From positions 1 to 52,550 of the forward strand of contig JAJDXG010000053.1 of assembly GCA_022823365.1 (NCBI GenBank): a DNA stretch of 52,550 nucleotides, read 5' to 3'. This document shows, piece by piece, positions 16,773 through 24,729 of the stretch. This DNA is from Gemmatimonadota bacterium. GTDB taxonomy: Bacteria; Gemmatimonadota; Gemmatimonadetes; Longimicrobiales; Gaopeijiaceae. How positions within the stretch are numbered: position 1 is the first letter of the stretch; each line of letters starts with the position of its first letter. Under the pieces are notes generated by a model that did no database searches, was not told where the DNA came from, and saw only the letters and a list, made by a program, of their open reading frames with translations. A program made the position numbers and the translations under genes.

Positions 16773-17813
16773 TCAGCCCTCCCCGCGCCGGGAATCCCGG
16801 CCGGCGTCCCGCGGCGTTTCCCCGAACGGCCGGGTCCGGTTGGGATCCGACGCGCGCGAGCCCGGCAGCTTCCCGTAGAGGCGGGCCGCCATGATCGCCA
16901 CGAGCAGCGACAGCCCGGTGGTGATGATGATGGCGAAGATGAGCCGGTTGATCTGGAGGCCGAGGAGCGCGAGCAGCAGCACCGGTGGCACCAGCTGGAC
17001 GCTCGCCGTGTTGACCGCGAGGAGCATCACCATGGGGTTGGTGGCCGTGTCCTCGCTCGGGTTGAGCTTCTGCAGCTCCTCCATGGCCTTGATGCCGAAG
17101 GGCGTCGCCGCGTTGCCCAGCCCGAACACGTTGGCGGTGAGGTTGAGCGCGATCATGCCGAGGGCGGGATGGTCCTCTGGCACTTCGGGGAAGAGCGGCC
17201 GCAGAACCGGGCGCACCACGCGCACGATGGCGTAGATGATGCCCGCCTCCTCCGCGATCTTCATGACTCCCAGGAAGAGCGCCAGCACCCCGATCAGCCC
17301 GATCGCGATCCCGGCGGCGGTCTCCGCGAAGTCCAGCGCCGCCGCGCCGATGGCCGTCATCTTCACGAAGCGGACGTGCTCGAACTGCACGGTCGCCTGA
17401 GCGGCCGTGGGGTCATCTCCCAGGCCCAGCACGGGCGACAGGAAACCCTCGACGGTCCCCTGAAGCTCGTCGTCGTTCGAGCGCGACACGCCCCGGATCG
17501 TCTCCAGCGGCTCGGGAAGCGCGGCTCCCGCATCGAAGCGCAGCACCATTCCCTCGCCGGTGCGCAGCAGGACGCCGTCGTAGCTTGGCGCGGGGCTCTC
17601 GTCCGTGCCGTAGAAGTCCTGGTAGACCCCGGCGTTGATGCGAATCCGCACCGGCGTGCGCCCACCCGCGGCGGCGGTGCCCTCGGGAAACTCCAGCACC
17701 ACAGGGAGCGGCTGGCCGTTGCGGTAGGTGTCCCGGCTGAGATCGCCGATGTCGGAAGCCCCCGCGAAGACGAAGGCCGAAATCAGCAGAGCCGCCCAGA
17801 TGTAGTTGAGCAA
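16773..17813 (-). CDS. spmA: SpmA-like nucleoside-recognition domain protein with an inserted extracytoplasmic domain
   Basis: 346 residues, roughly 150 more than a typical SpmA. The N-terminal helix (MLNYIWAALLISAFVFAG) and the C-terminal part are standard SpmA, including LGVMKIAEEAG, ALNLTANVFGLGNAATPFGI and MEELQKLNP, with NTASVQLVP further on. Between helix 1 and the rest, residues about 25-155 form a hydrophilic, beta-rich region (GQPLPVVLEFPEGTAAAGG, then VRIRINAGVYQDFYGTDES) that should face the periplasm. The C-terminal tail is Arg/Gly/Asp-rich and ends one nt before the SpmB start. Possible roles are transport or envelope maintenance; no sporulation genes are in the window. Confidence 0.85.
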   Translation of the reverse strand: MLNYIWAALLISAFVFAGASDIGDLSRDTYRNGQPLPVVLEFPEGTAAAGGRTPVRIRINAGVYQDFYGTDESPAPSYDGVLLRTGEGMVLRFDAGAALPEPLETIRGVSRSNDDELQGTVEGFLSPVLGLGDDPTAAQATVQFEHVRFVKMTAIGAAALDFAETAAGIAIGLIGVLALFLGVMKIAEEAGIIYAIVRVVRPVLRPLFPEVPEDHPALGMIALNLTANVFGLGNAATPFGIKAMEELQKLNPSEDTATNPMVMLLAVNTASVQLVPPVLLLALLGLQINRLIFAIIITTGLSLLVAIMAARLYGKLPGSRASDPNRTRPFGETPRDAGRDSRRGEG

Positions 17814-17887
17814 GCGGTCGTTTCCCCGAATCGAGTGGCAGGATGGACGCTCGGAGGGCCGGCGGACACCTTACCGGCGCGCGGGGT

Positions 17888-17893
17888 TATGAT
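17888..17893 (+). promoter_or_regulatory. Possible -10 hexamer for the DUF3179 gene
   Basis: TATGAT in the 144-bp divergent gap between spmA and the DUF3179 gene, 65 bp before the chosen start. No convincing -35 box is seen at 16-18 bp upstream, so the call is weak. Confidence 0.25.
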
Positions 17894-17957
17894 AGCAGTC
17901 ATGCTCCGGCCCGGCACGGTTCCGGGGCCTTCCTCGCCGACAAGGCTGAACCACACC

Positions 17958-19055
17958 ATGCACCCCCGGCCCCCGCTGCTCGCCGCCGCCGCGGTGTCGC
18001 TGCTGCTCTCCTGTTCCGACGCCGCCACGGGCCCCGAACCCACGACGTCCGTCGACCTCGGTCCCAACTGCTCGATCGACACCGACCTGGTCTTCGACGG
18101 TGGCGTGGGGGTGGACGGGATCCCCGCTCTCACCAACCCGCCCGTGACGGGGATCTTCGACCAGCAGACCGGCTTTCTGTGGGAAAGCGACCGCGTGATC
18201 AGCTTCGAGCTGGACGGGCAGGCGATCGCGGTGCCTCATCGCATCCTCTGGTGGCACGAGATCGTGAACCTGACGCTGGGCCCGTATCGCGTTGCCGTCA
18301 CCTATTGTCCCCTGACCGGGTCGAGCATCGTGTTCGACCGCAGCGAAGTCGCGGGCGACGAGTTCGGAGTATCCGGGCTTCTCTTCCAGAACAACCTGAT
18401 CATGTACGACCGCACCGACGGCGACCGCTCGCTCTGGCCCCAGATGCTGCGCCAGGCCGGCTGCGGGCCCAAACAGGGGCAGCCGCTGCCGCTGATCGCC
18501 TCATCGGAGGTCACTTGGGAGCGCTGGCGCGCGCTCAATCAGGACGGCCTGGTGGTGGTGCGCCCCGACGGCGGCCTGAGCACGCAGTATGACCGCTATC
18601 CCTACGGCGACTACGAGAGCCTGGGCAACACCAACCTCTTCTATCCCCAAACCGTCACCGACACCCGCCGCCCGGTCAAGGAACGCGTTCTCGGGGTCCT
18701 CGACGACGCGAACGGCGGCAAGGCGTACCCGTTCGGTGAACTCCGCGGGGACGGGTCGCCCGTGACCGTGGTAAACGACGTGGTGGGCGGGAAGCCGGTC
18801 CTGGTGGTGTGGGACAATGACGGGGAGGCGGCGTTCGCGCTCAACCCGGTGGTGGACGGGCAGACCCTCACCTTCGAGTTCACCGGAGGCGACATCGTGG
18901 ACGCCGGGACGGGTTCGCGCTGGCGGGTGGACGGGGTGGCCTTCGAAGGGCCCATGGAAGGCACCCGCCTGGAACCGGTCGAGGGAGCCTACATCGCCTT
19001 CTGGTTCGCGTGGATAGCCTTCCAGCCCACGACCGAACTGTGGGAGGCGAACTGA
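17958..19055 (+). CDS. DUF3179 domain-containing lipoprotein
   Basis: 365 residues from ATG 17958, chosen because it opens a compact signal peptide ending at the lipobox SLLLSC; an in-frame ATG at 17889 would add a poor N-terminus, and no clear Shine-Dalgarno precedes either. Diagnostic DUF3179 blocks are VTYCPLTGSSIVFDR, EFGVSGLLFQNNLIMYDR with SLWPQM, and WRALNQDGLVV. The YCPLTGS segment places a Cys in a conserved loop. The family is common in marine and archaeal genomes and has no established function. The gene is divergent from spmA and converges tail-to-tail with the TauE/SafE permease at 19057. Confidence 0.85.
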   Translation: MHPRPPLLAAAAVSLLLSCSDAATGPEPTTSVDLGPNCSIDTDLVFDGGVGVDGIPALTNPPVTGIFDQQTGFLWESDRVISFELDGQAIAVPHRILWWHEIVNLTLGPYRVAVTYCPLTGSSIVFDRSEVAGDEFGVSGLLFQNNLIMYDRTDGDRSLWPQMLRQAGCGPKQGQPLPLIASSEVTWERWRALNQDGLVVVRPDGGLSTQYDRYPYGDYESLGNTNLFYPQTVTDTRRPVKERVLGVLDDANGGKAYPFGELRGDGSPVTVVNDVVGGKPVLVVWDNDGEAAFALNPVVDGQTLTFEFTGGDIVDAGTGSRWRVDGVAFEGPMEGTRLEPVEGAYIAFWFAWIAFQPTTELWEAN

Positions 19056-19063
19056 GTCAGTTC
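19049..19063. repeat. Perfect palindrome containing both convergent stop codons
   Basis: GAACTGAGTCAGTTC, a 7-1-7 perfect inverted repeat. It contains the TGA of the DUF3179 gene (19053-19055) and, on the other strand, the TGA of the permease gene (19057-19059); both genes end in Asn-stop. It has no T-run, so it is not a standard terminator, though it may help termination in both directions. Confidence 0.55.
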
Positions 19064-19962
19064 CCCTTGCGCAGCTCCTGCGCGGCCGACCGGAGCATGG
19101 CCACGGCGGCGTAGAGCACGACCACCACCACCAGCCAGCGCATCACGTCGAGCGGCAGCGACCGGACGATGAACGCCGCGGCAAGCACGGCGGGGATGCC
19201 CCCGATGGTCAGTCCCAGGGCCGCCTTCAGCCCGTAGCGGCCCGCCCGCGCGAAGCGGATTCCCGCGACCGCCATCAGGAACGCCGCGGACCCCATCATG
19301 ATCGGAAAGGCCACCGCGGGGGTCATGCCGATGGCGCTGACCACGATCATGGTGGGCGCGTACATGCCGATCCCGATGGTCATGAGCGCCCCCAGCACGA
19401 ACAGGCAGACGGCCGAGATCACAAGGTCGGCGCCGGCTACTCCGGTTGCCTCACCACCCACCGGGTCGGTGCCGAAGATGGACCGCAGAAAGGTCGCGGC
19501 CGCGATCAGCAGCGCGACCCCCATGCCGATCTGAATCCAGTGGCGCGGAAGGCGGGTCACGACCCCCGCACCCAGCCAGGCCCCCAGCACCGCCGCCGCG
19601 ATCAGCGTGAACAGGGTGAGGGGCTCCACCAGGATGATGGTCATGAAGATGAAGGCCTGGATGATGACGGGCGGGGTGTGGCCGGTCATCATGGTGCCCG
19701 GGATTTCGTCGTCGGGGACGGTCTTCGCCAGCTTGTAGAGCGATGTCGTGGGCGCGAAGGAGCCGATCCCCAGGGTGTCGAAGAAGTTGGTGCCGAAGCC
19801 CACCGCCAACTCGAACAGGTTGGGCTTGCCGCGCCTTCCGCCCCTTCCCGAGCCATCGCCGGCCGTCGCGCGCGCGGAGCTTACCCAGTGGTAGACGAAC
19901 ATCAGGGCAATGATGGCCAGGGCCGTGAACAGGTACAGGCGGGGGTCGCTGGTATTGAACAC
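19057..19962 (-). CDS. Sulfite exporter TauE/SafE family (TSUP) permease
   Basis: 301 residues from a GTG at 19962, preceded by GGAG with a 7-nt spacer; the longer frame to 20448 runs through the divergent amidase gene and is rejected. It has about eight helices in two halves. The first half holds LAVGFGTNFFDTLGIGSFAPTTS and the second ALMTIGIGMYAPTMIVVSAIGM, the paired Gly-rich repeats typical of TSUP permeases. A hydrophilic cytosolic loop (ATAGDGSGRGGRRGKPN) follows helix 1. Family members move sulfite, sulfoacetate, other sulfonates or related anions; substrate is not determinable here. It is divergent from the acetamidase-like lipoprotein across about 150 bp. Confidence 0.8.
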   Translation of the reverse strand: MFNTSDPRLYLFTALAIIALMFVYHWVSSARATAGDGSGRGGRRGKPNLFELAVGFGTNFFDTLGIGSFAPTTSLYKLAKTVPDDEIPGTMMTGHTPPVIIQAFIFMTIILVEPLTLFTLIAAAVLGAWLGAGVVTRLPRHWIQIGMGVALLIAAATFLRSIFGTDPVGGEATGVAGADLVISAVCLFVLGALMTIGIGMYAPTMIVVSAIGMTPAVAFPIMMGSAAFLMAVAGIRFARAGRYGLKAALGLTIGGIPAVLAAAFIVRSLPLDVMRWLVVVVVLYAAVAMLRSAAQELRKGN

Positions 19963-20116
19963 GTCCGTTCTCCGCTGGGGGAAACCAGGGTTGTGCGCGC
20001 CGGTGGAAATCCCGTGGAAGTCCGCTCGCCGCGCGGCAACTCGTTTGATTCGAGGCCGATCGGTCGCTAACGGTACGTGAGCAGTTCGCCATGTGCCAGA
20101 AAGAGGAGAGTCGGAG

Positions 20117-21364
20117 ATGCGCGCCACACGAATCCGCGTCCGGAGTCGGAGAAGCCACCGAGGACCCGTATCGTCCCTCCGCCGGCGGCCGGGGCGTTGC
20201 CTGGGCGCGACGCTGATCGTCGCCCTGGTGGCCGCCTGCGGCGCTCCGGATGGTGAGAGCAGCCCGCAGGCGAACCCGTCCACGCCCGAAATGCGCAGCG
20301 CCGAGCCGGCCGGCGAGGCCGACCACTTCGTGCCCTCCACCCCCGAGAACGTTGCGTGGGGCTGGTTCCCCATCGACAAGGAGCCCGTGCTGCGGGTCCA
20401 GCCGGGCGAGACCGTGCGCATCAACACCGTCACCCACGCCGGCGCCACCCAGAGCGAGGAGCCGGTGGCCTATCTCACCGGCCTCGGCCTCCCGCGCGAC
20501 GAGATCCTGCAGGACGTGCTCGACTTCTGGGCGTCGCGCGAGGGACGCCCGCGCGAAGGACGGAGCGGCCACGTCATCACCGGTCCCGTCTACGTCGAGG
20601 GCGCCGAGCCGGGAGACGTGCTCGAGGTCGAGATCCTCTCCATCGAGACGCGGGTGTCCTGGGGCATCAACAACACCTCCGCCAGGGGCGGCGTGTTCTC
20701 GATGAGCTATCCCGGCGCCCGTCCGGACGACCCGGCGCTCGACATTGCGCCCGGAACCCGTCACGTCATCCGCACCGAGGAGGTGGACGGGCGCGAGGTG
20801 GCCCTCATCTCCGACGACATCCACGTGCCGCTGGCGCCCTTCATGGGAATCCTGGCGGTCGCGCCCGATCCGGTGGTGGGCCAGCCGGGTGTGACCGTGC
20901 CCGGGGTTCAGGGCTCCCGGCCCCCCGGCGCCTTCGGCGGCAACCTGGACGTCAAGGACCTCAAGGCCGGCACCACCCTGTACCTGCCCGTCTTCCACGA
21001 GGGCGCGCTCTTCTACACCGGCGATGGCCACGGCGCGCAGGGCGACGGCGAGGTGAGCGGCACCGCGATCGAACAGTCGCTCTCCGGCGTGTTCCGCTTC
21101 GCCGTGCACAAGGACCGCAGCATCTCCGCGCCGCGCGCCGAGGACGACGAGTACTACATGATCATGGGCATCGACCTGGATCTCGACCGCGCCGCCCGCC
21201 ACGCGACCTGGGAGGTCGTAAACTTCCTGGGGGAGGAGAAGGGGCTGTCGCCCGCCGAAGCCCTCTCCCTGGCCAGCATCGCGGTGGACTTCCGGGTCAG
21301 CGAGGTGGTCGACCTGACCCAGGTCGTTACCGGCTACATCCCGAAGGACATCTTCCTGAGGTAG
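20117..21364 (+). CDS. Acetamidase/formamidase family lipoprotein
   Basis: 415 residues. ATG 20117 is chosen (AGAGGAGAG about 8 nt upstream) over an in-frame GTG at 20093 that overlaps this ribosome site. An Arg-rich N-region leads to a hydrophobic segment and the lipobox LVAACG, so the protein is exported and lipid anchored, unusual for this mostly cytosolic family. FmdA/AmdA motifs include TGPVYVEGAEPGDVLEVEI, AFGGNLDVKDLKAGTTLYLPV and GDGHGAQGDGEVSGTAIE, the metal-site region. Family enzymes hydrolyse short amides to ammonia and acid. An active-site distinction between formamide and acetamide cannot be made here. Confidence 0.85.
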   Translation: MRATRIRVRSRRSHRGPVSSLRRRPGRCLGATLIVALVAACGAPDGESSPQANPSTPEMRSAEPAGEADHFVPSTPENVAWGWFPIDKEPVLRVQPGETVRINTVTHAGATQSEEPVAYLTGLGLPRDEILQDVLDFWASREGRPREGRSGHVITGPVYVEGAEPGDVLEVEILSIETRVSWGINNTSARGGVFSMSYPGARPDDPALDIAPGTRHVIRTEEVDGREVALISDDIHVPLAPFMGILAVAPDPVVGQPGVTVPGVQGSRPPGAFGGNLDVKDLKAGTTLYLPVFHEGALFYTGDGHGAQGDGEVSGTAIEQSLSGVFRFAVHKDRSISAPRAEDDEYYMIMGIDLDLDRAARHATWEVVNFLGEEKGLSPAEALSLASIAVDFRVSEVVDLTQVVTGYIPKDIFLR

Positions 21365-21397
21365 CCACGGCGATCCCCGGGCGTTGGAGACAGCCGC

Positions 21398-21679
21398 TCA
21401 TCGAGTTCGCTTGTCCAGGGTTGCGCGAATCCGCTCGCGCACATCTTCCGGCGACAGGCCCTCGATCCGGACCCGCTTGCGCCGCGACCCGGCCCCGGCC
21501 ACGATGACGATCCGGTCCCTGCCCATCGAGAGCGTGCGCGCCAGCAACGCCACTACGGCTGCGTTGGCCCTGCCTTTTTCCGGGGGCGCCGCGACGCGCA
21601 GCTTCAGCGTATCCTCCATCCAGCCCGTGATTTCGTCCTTCCGGGCCCCGGGAGCCACCTTCACCGTGAGAACCGCCAT
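21398..21679 (-). CDS. DUF167 (YggU-like) family protein
   Basis: 93 residues from ATG 21679 with AGGA about 10 nt upstream. The small alpha/beta fold is recognisable by LTVKVAPGARKDEI, LKLRVAAPPEKGRANAAVVALLA and SRRKRVRIEGLSPEDVRERI, which is the family's conserved core; function is unestablished. A longer frame to 21982 was rejected because the extension lies over the opposite-strand hydrolase gene. Its ATG and the ATG of the plus-strand serine hydrolase share the palindrome CATG at 21677-21680, so the two genes diverge from overlapping start codons. Confidence 0.75.
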   Translation of the reverse strand: MAVLTVKVAPGARKDEITGWMEDTLKLRVAAPPEKGRANAAVVALLARTLSMGRDRIVIVAGAGSRRKRVRIEGLSPEDVRERIRATLDKRTR

Positions 21680-22799
21680 GAGACGCTTCCTCGCACCGTT
21701 TGTCGTTGCGTGGGTCCTGATGGCCCCCGCAGGACTGCTCTTCGCGCTCGAGCCGCGCACCGATTGCCCCACCTGCGTCTTCCCGGGGGAGGAGTGGGAG
21801 ATCGTTCCCCGGGACGGACTGGCCGGTTTCGGCTGGGAGGCCGACGCGCTCGGGCTGGTGCGCGACTTCGTGCGCGACAGCGCCAACTCCACCGGCATCG
21901 TGGTGGCGGACCGGGGCCGCATCGTATTCCAGTACGGCGACATCGAGGAGTTGTCGTATCTGGCCTCGGTGCGCAAGAGCATCCTGGCGATGCTGTACGG
22001 CTACTGGGTCGAAAACGGCACCATCGACCTGAACGCCACCATGGCCGATCTGGGCGTGGACGACATCGGCGGGCTGCTCCCCGTCGAGCTGGGCGCCACG
22101 GTGGACCACCTGGTCACCGCGCGCTCGGGCGTCTACCACCCCGCCTCCAACGGCGGCGACAATCTCTCCGAGGCGCCGCCGCGCGGGTCGCAGGAGCCGG
22201 GCACCTACATGCTCTACAGCAACTGGGACTTCAACGCCGCGGGGGCCGTCTTCGAGCAGCTCACGGGCCGCGATCTCTACGACGAGGCCCAGGCGCAGCT
22301 GGCGATTCCGCTCCGGTTCCAGGACTGGGACCGCTCCATGCACCGCAAGTCCGGCAATCTTTCCATCTCGCGCAATCCGGCGTACCACTTCTGGCTTTCA
22401 ACCCGCGACATGGCGCGCATCGGGCACCTGATGCTCAACGAGGGATCGTGGGACGGGGAGCAGATCATCTCGCGGGAGTGGGCGCGGCGAATCGTGAGCG
22501 TCGTAACCCCGCTCGAGGAGATGAACCCGGAGCGGCGCCGGGACGGCTACTTCGGCTACGGCTACATGTGGTGGGTGTGGGATGGTCCGCGCGCCGCCGG
22601 TCCGTTCGAAGGGGCCTACACCGGGCGCGGGGCGGTCGGCCAATGGATCACGGTGTTCCCCGCCCTCGACCTGGTGGTGGCGCACAAGACCAACTCGGTG
22701 TACGGCCGGACCACCAGCTGGGAGTCGTGGGAGCGGGCGCTCGAACTGCTCTTCGCGGCGAAGGGCATCGAGATGGAGGAGTGGCCGTGGAGCGGGTGA
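21678..22799 (+). CDS. Secreted beta-lactamase-fold serine hydrolase (class C/esterase type)
   Basis: 373 residues from ATG 21678, which opens a clean signal peptide (MRRFLAPFVVAWVLMAPAG). The catalytic SxxK tetrad is in LASVRKSILAML, the second motif is YSN in MLYSNWDFNAAG, and the KTG-like motif is VVAHKTN near the C-terminus. The family includes penicillin-binding proteins, class C beta-lactamases and esterases; the Trp/Tyr-rich GYMWWVWDG loop is typical of the COG1680 esterase-like group. Substrate unknown. The 3' end carries GGAGGAG that serves as ribosome site for the next gene, which starts 12 nt before this stop, indicating translational coupling with the RidA-like lipoprotein. Confidence 0.85.
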   Translation: MRRFLAPFVVAWVLMAPAGLLFALEPRTDCPTCVFPGEEWEIVPRDGLAGFGWEADALGLVRDFVRDSANSTGIVVADRGRIVFQYGDIEELSYLASVRKSILAMLYGYWVENGTIDLNATMADLGVDDIGGLLPVELGATVDHLVTARSGVYHPASNGGDNLSEAPPRGSQEPGTYMLYSNWDFNAAGAVFEQLTGRDLYDEAQAQLAIPLRFQDWDRSMHRKSGNLSISRNPAYHFWLSTRDMARIGHLMLNEGSWDGEQIISREWARRIVSVVTPLEEMNPERRRDGYFGYGYMWWVWDGPRAAGPFEGAYTGRGAVGQWITVFPALDLVVAHKTNSVYGRTTSWESWERALELLFAAKGIEMEEWPWSG

Positions 22800-23362
22800 G
22801 GACGCGGGCGGAAACCGGGGCCGAGGTCGCGCGCGTGGCGCGTGCGGTGCCGAAGCGGCGGTCGTGGCGGGGCGCTGCATGCATGCTGGGCGCGCTTGCG
22901 GTCGGGTGCGCGCCGTCCGGGTCGCCGGACGCGGATGCCGGCCGGGCCGCGGCCGAACCCGCGCCGCGCAAGGAGATCATCCAGCCCGAGGGGGTGGCCC
23001 GGCTGCCGGTGTTCTCGTCCGCGGTGCGGAGCGGCGACCTGATCTTCCTGTCGGGTGCGATCGGGGCGCTCCCGGGCGTGTCCCCGCCCACGCTGGCCGA
23101 AGGCGGCATCATCCCGGAGACCCGTCAGACCATGGACAACCTCGCGGCCGTGCTGGAGGCAGCCGGGGCGGGGTGGGAGGACGTGGTCAAGTGCACCGTC
23201 TTCCTCGCCGACATGGCCGACTACGCCATCTTCAACGAGGTCTACCTGGAGTACTTCCCCGAGGACCCGCCGGCCCGCTCCGCCCTGGCCGCCGCCGGGC
23301 TGGCCTTCGATGCGCGCGTCGAGGTGGAGTGCATCGCGGCCGCCCCGGAGGGCAGCCGGTAG
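22787..23362 (+). CDS. RidA/YjgF family protein with an N-terminal export signal (probable lipoprotein)
   Basis: About 191 residues from GTG 22787, five nt after GGAGGAG. A basic leader precedes a short hydrophobic stretch ending in MLGALAVGC, a plausible lipobox, then a Pro/Ala-rich linker and a complete Rid domain. That domain shows LIFLSGAIGALPG, TMDNLAAVLEAAGAGWEDVVK, and ARSALAAAGLAFDARVEVECIA with the Arg and Glu of the active-site pocket. Cytosolic RidA hydrolyses reactive enamine/imine intermediates made by PLP enzymes; exported versions are unusual. An ATG at the start of the hydrophobic stretch is an alternative, shorter start. The 13-bp overlap with the hydrolase gene implies coupled expression. 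Confidence 0.75.
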   Translation: MERVRTRAETGAEVARVARAVPKRRSWRGAACMLGALAVGCAPSGSPDADAGRAAAEPAPRKEIIQPEGVARLPVFSSAVRSGDLIFLSGAIGALPGVSPPTLAEGGIIPETRQTMDNLAAVLEAAGAGWEDVVKCTVFLADMADYAIFNEVYLEYFPEDPPARSALAAAGLAFDARVEVECIAAAPEGSR

Positions 23363-23375
23363 CGGGAGCGCTCGC

Positions 23376-23846
23376 CTAGTCCATTATGCGCCGGTACGTC
23401 GCGTGCCCGACCCCGGTGATCTTCCCCTCCTCGTCGAGGCGCACGTACTCGTTCTGAATCGTGTTGCCGTCCTCGGAGAGGGTGTTGATGATGACCTGGT
23501 AGACCCTGCCGCCCCGGCTGTTCAGGATGCGGGTGCTGCGGTCGTCCACGACCTCGACCGCGGTCTCGGCGTTCTCCTGCCCCTCCACGGCGCGGAACAC
23601 GCCGTCGAACAGAGTCACGTACCCCCATTCGGAACTCTCGCCGCGCGCGTTCGTGCTCGCGACCGTGATGCGCATGCCGCCATCGCCATAGGGCTCGTAG
23701 GTCATGACGTTGGAGGCCGGCGGGGGCCGGTCCGAATCCATCAGCCAGGCGCCGTAACGTTCCTCGCCCTGGGCTTCGGCCCCCGAAGAGAATGCGAGTC
23801 CCGCCAGAATCGCCGTTCCCGAGAGCCATACGTTGCGAAGTCGCAT
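23376..23846 (-). CDS. Secreted protein of unknown function
   Basis: 156 residues from ATG 23846, with GGAGG five nt upstream. The signal peptide (MRLRNVWLSGTAILAGLAFSS) has a likely cleavage after GAEA. The mature part is about 130 residues, beta-rich and polar, with YGAWLMDSDRPPP, ASTNARGESSEWGYVTLFDG and NTIQNEYVRLDEEGKITG. No cysteines and no catalytic motif are visible, so it is more likely a binding or structural protein than an enzyme. I do not recognise a family. It converges with the RidA-like gene across 13 bp. Confidence 0.65.
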   Translation of the reverse strand: MRLRNVWLSGTAILAGLAFSSGAEAQGEERYGAWLMDSDRPPPASNVMTYEPYGDGGMRITVASTNARGESSEWGYVTLFDGVFRAVEGQENAETAVEVVDDRSTRILNSRGGRVYQVIINTLSEDGNTIQNEYVRLDEEGKITGVGHATYRRIMD

Positions 23847-23871
23847 CTCATCCTCCGTGTTGCAGGTCATG

Positions 23872-23889
23872 CCCCGGCGAGCGGGGTTT
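23872..23889. promoter_or_regulatory. Small GC hairpin in divergent gap
   Basis: CCCCG, 5-nt loop, CGGGG, then TTT on the plus strand, in the leader of the secreted-protein gene at 23846. The stem is too short to call a terminator. Confidence 0.2.
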
Positions 23890-23924
23890 GAGACAACATA
23901 TGCCCGGCGCTCGCCTCGTGAAAC

Positions 23925-23940
23925 GTCGGGGATCCCCGAC
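23925..23940. promoter_or_regulatory. Perfect 16-bp palindrome, candidate operator
   Basis: GTCGGGGATCCCCGAC reads identically on both strands. It lies near the middle of the 195-bp divergent gap between two secreted-protein genes (starts 23846 and 24042), where a repressor or activator could serve both. No known consensus is recognised. Confidence 0.4.
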
Positions 23941-24041
23941 ATCGTCACCGGCGGCGGCGGGCGCGGCGACGATTGACCTTCAGGGCCACTTTCGCAGATC
24001 TTCCTGCGCCGCATCAACCCCTGTCAATGGCTGGAGACACC

Positions 24042-24695
24042 ATGAAGAAGCCCGCCCTCCTGATCCCGCTCCTTGCCCTCGCCCTGGCGTCGTCCCTCGC
24101 CGCCCCAGCCCTTGCCGCCCAGGACTTCGAGCGTCCCGAGGACTGGCAGGTCCGCTTCGACGAGCCCGGCGCTTCGGAGGACCAGCTGGAGATGTTCGTG
24201 TCGATGCCGCCCGGGTGGCACGTAACCTCGGGGCCCGCCGGGATCTACTGGGGCCCGGAGATGGAGGCTTCCGGCGAATACCGCATCGAGATGGAGGTCT
24301 TCCTCTTCGAACCGCAGGGGATGATGCGCGAGGCGTTCGGATTCTTCGCGGGCGGGCTCGATCTGGATGGCGATGACATCGAGTACACCTACTTCCTCAT
24401 CCGCGACGGGGGCGAATTCATCGTCAAGCGGCGCGAGGGTGCCGACGCGCCCACGGTCCTCCCCTGGACCGGCCACGAAGCCATTCTGGGCTGGGCCGAC
24501 CGCGGCGACGGGGCGACGGCGAAGAACATCCTCGCCGCCGAGGCGGACGCCGACGAGGTGCGATTCTTCGTCAACGATGCCCAGGTGGCCGCCCTGCCGC
24601 GCTCCGAAGTCGCGATGGACGGGATCTACGGCTTCCGCGTCAACCACATGCTCAACCTGCACATCTCGCGGCTCGAGGTGACGCCGCTGGACTGA
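24042..24695 (+). CDS. Secreted beta-sandwich (lectin/glucanase-like) protein, function unknown
   Basis: 217 residues from ATG 24042, preceded by GGAG. The signal peptide MKKPALLIPLLALALASSL ends at ALAAQ. The mature part reads as a jelly roll with repeating strands: WHVTSGPAGIYWGPEMEASG, YRIEMEVFLFEPQGM, GEFIVKRREG, VRFFVNDAQVAALP and IYGFRVNHMLNLHISRLEV. This layout, with a strand listing an object 'carried' by ASGEYRIEMEV and a closing LHISRLEV, resembles concanavalin-A-like domains of the DUF1080/family-16 kind, often polysaccharide-binding or hydrolytic. No catalytic acid pair was identified. The assignment rests on fold appearance only. Confidence 0.65.
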   Translation: MKKPALLIPLLALALASSLAAPALAAQDFERPEDWQVRFDEPGASEDQLEMFVSMPPGWHVTSGPAGIYWGPEMEASGEYRIEMEVFLFEPQGMMREAFGFFAGGLDLDGDDIEYTYFLIRDGGEFIVKRREGADAPTVLPWTGHEAILGWADRGDGATAKNILAAEADADEVRFFVNDAQVAALPRSEVAMDGIYGFRVNHMLNLHISRLEVTPLD

Positions 24696-24729
24696 CTCTG
24701 CCGGGATTCGCCCGTTGGCCGGCGCGTCC

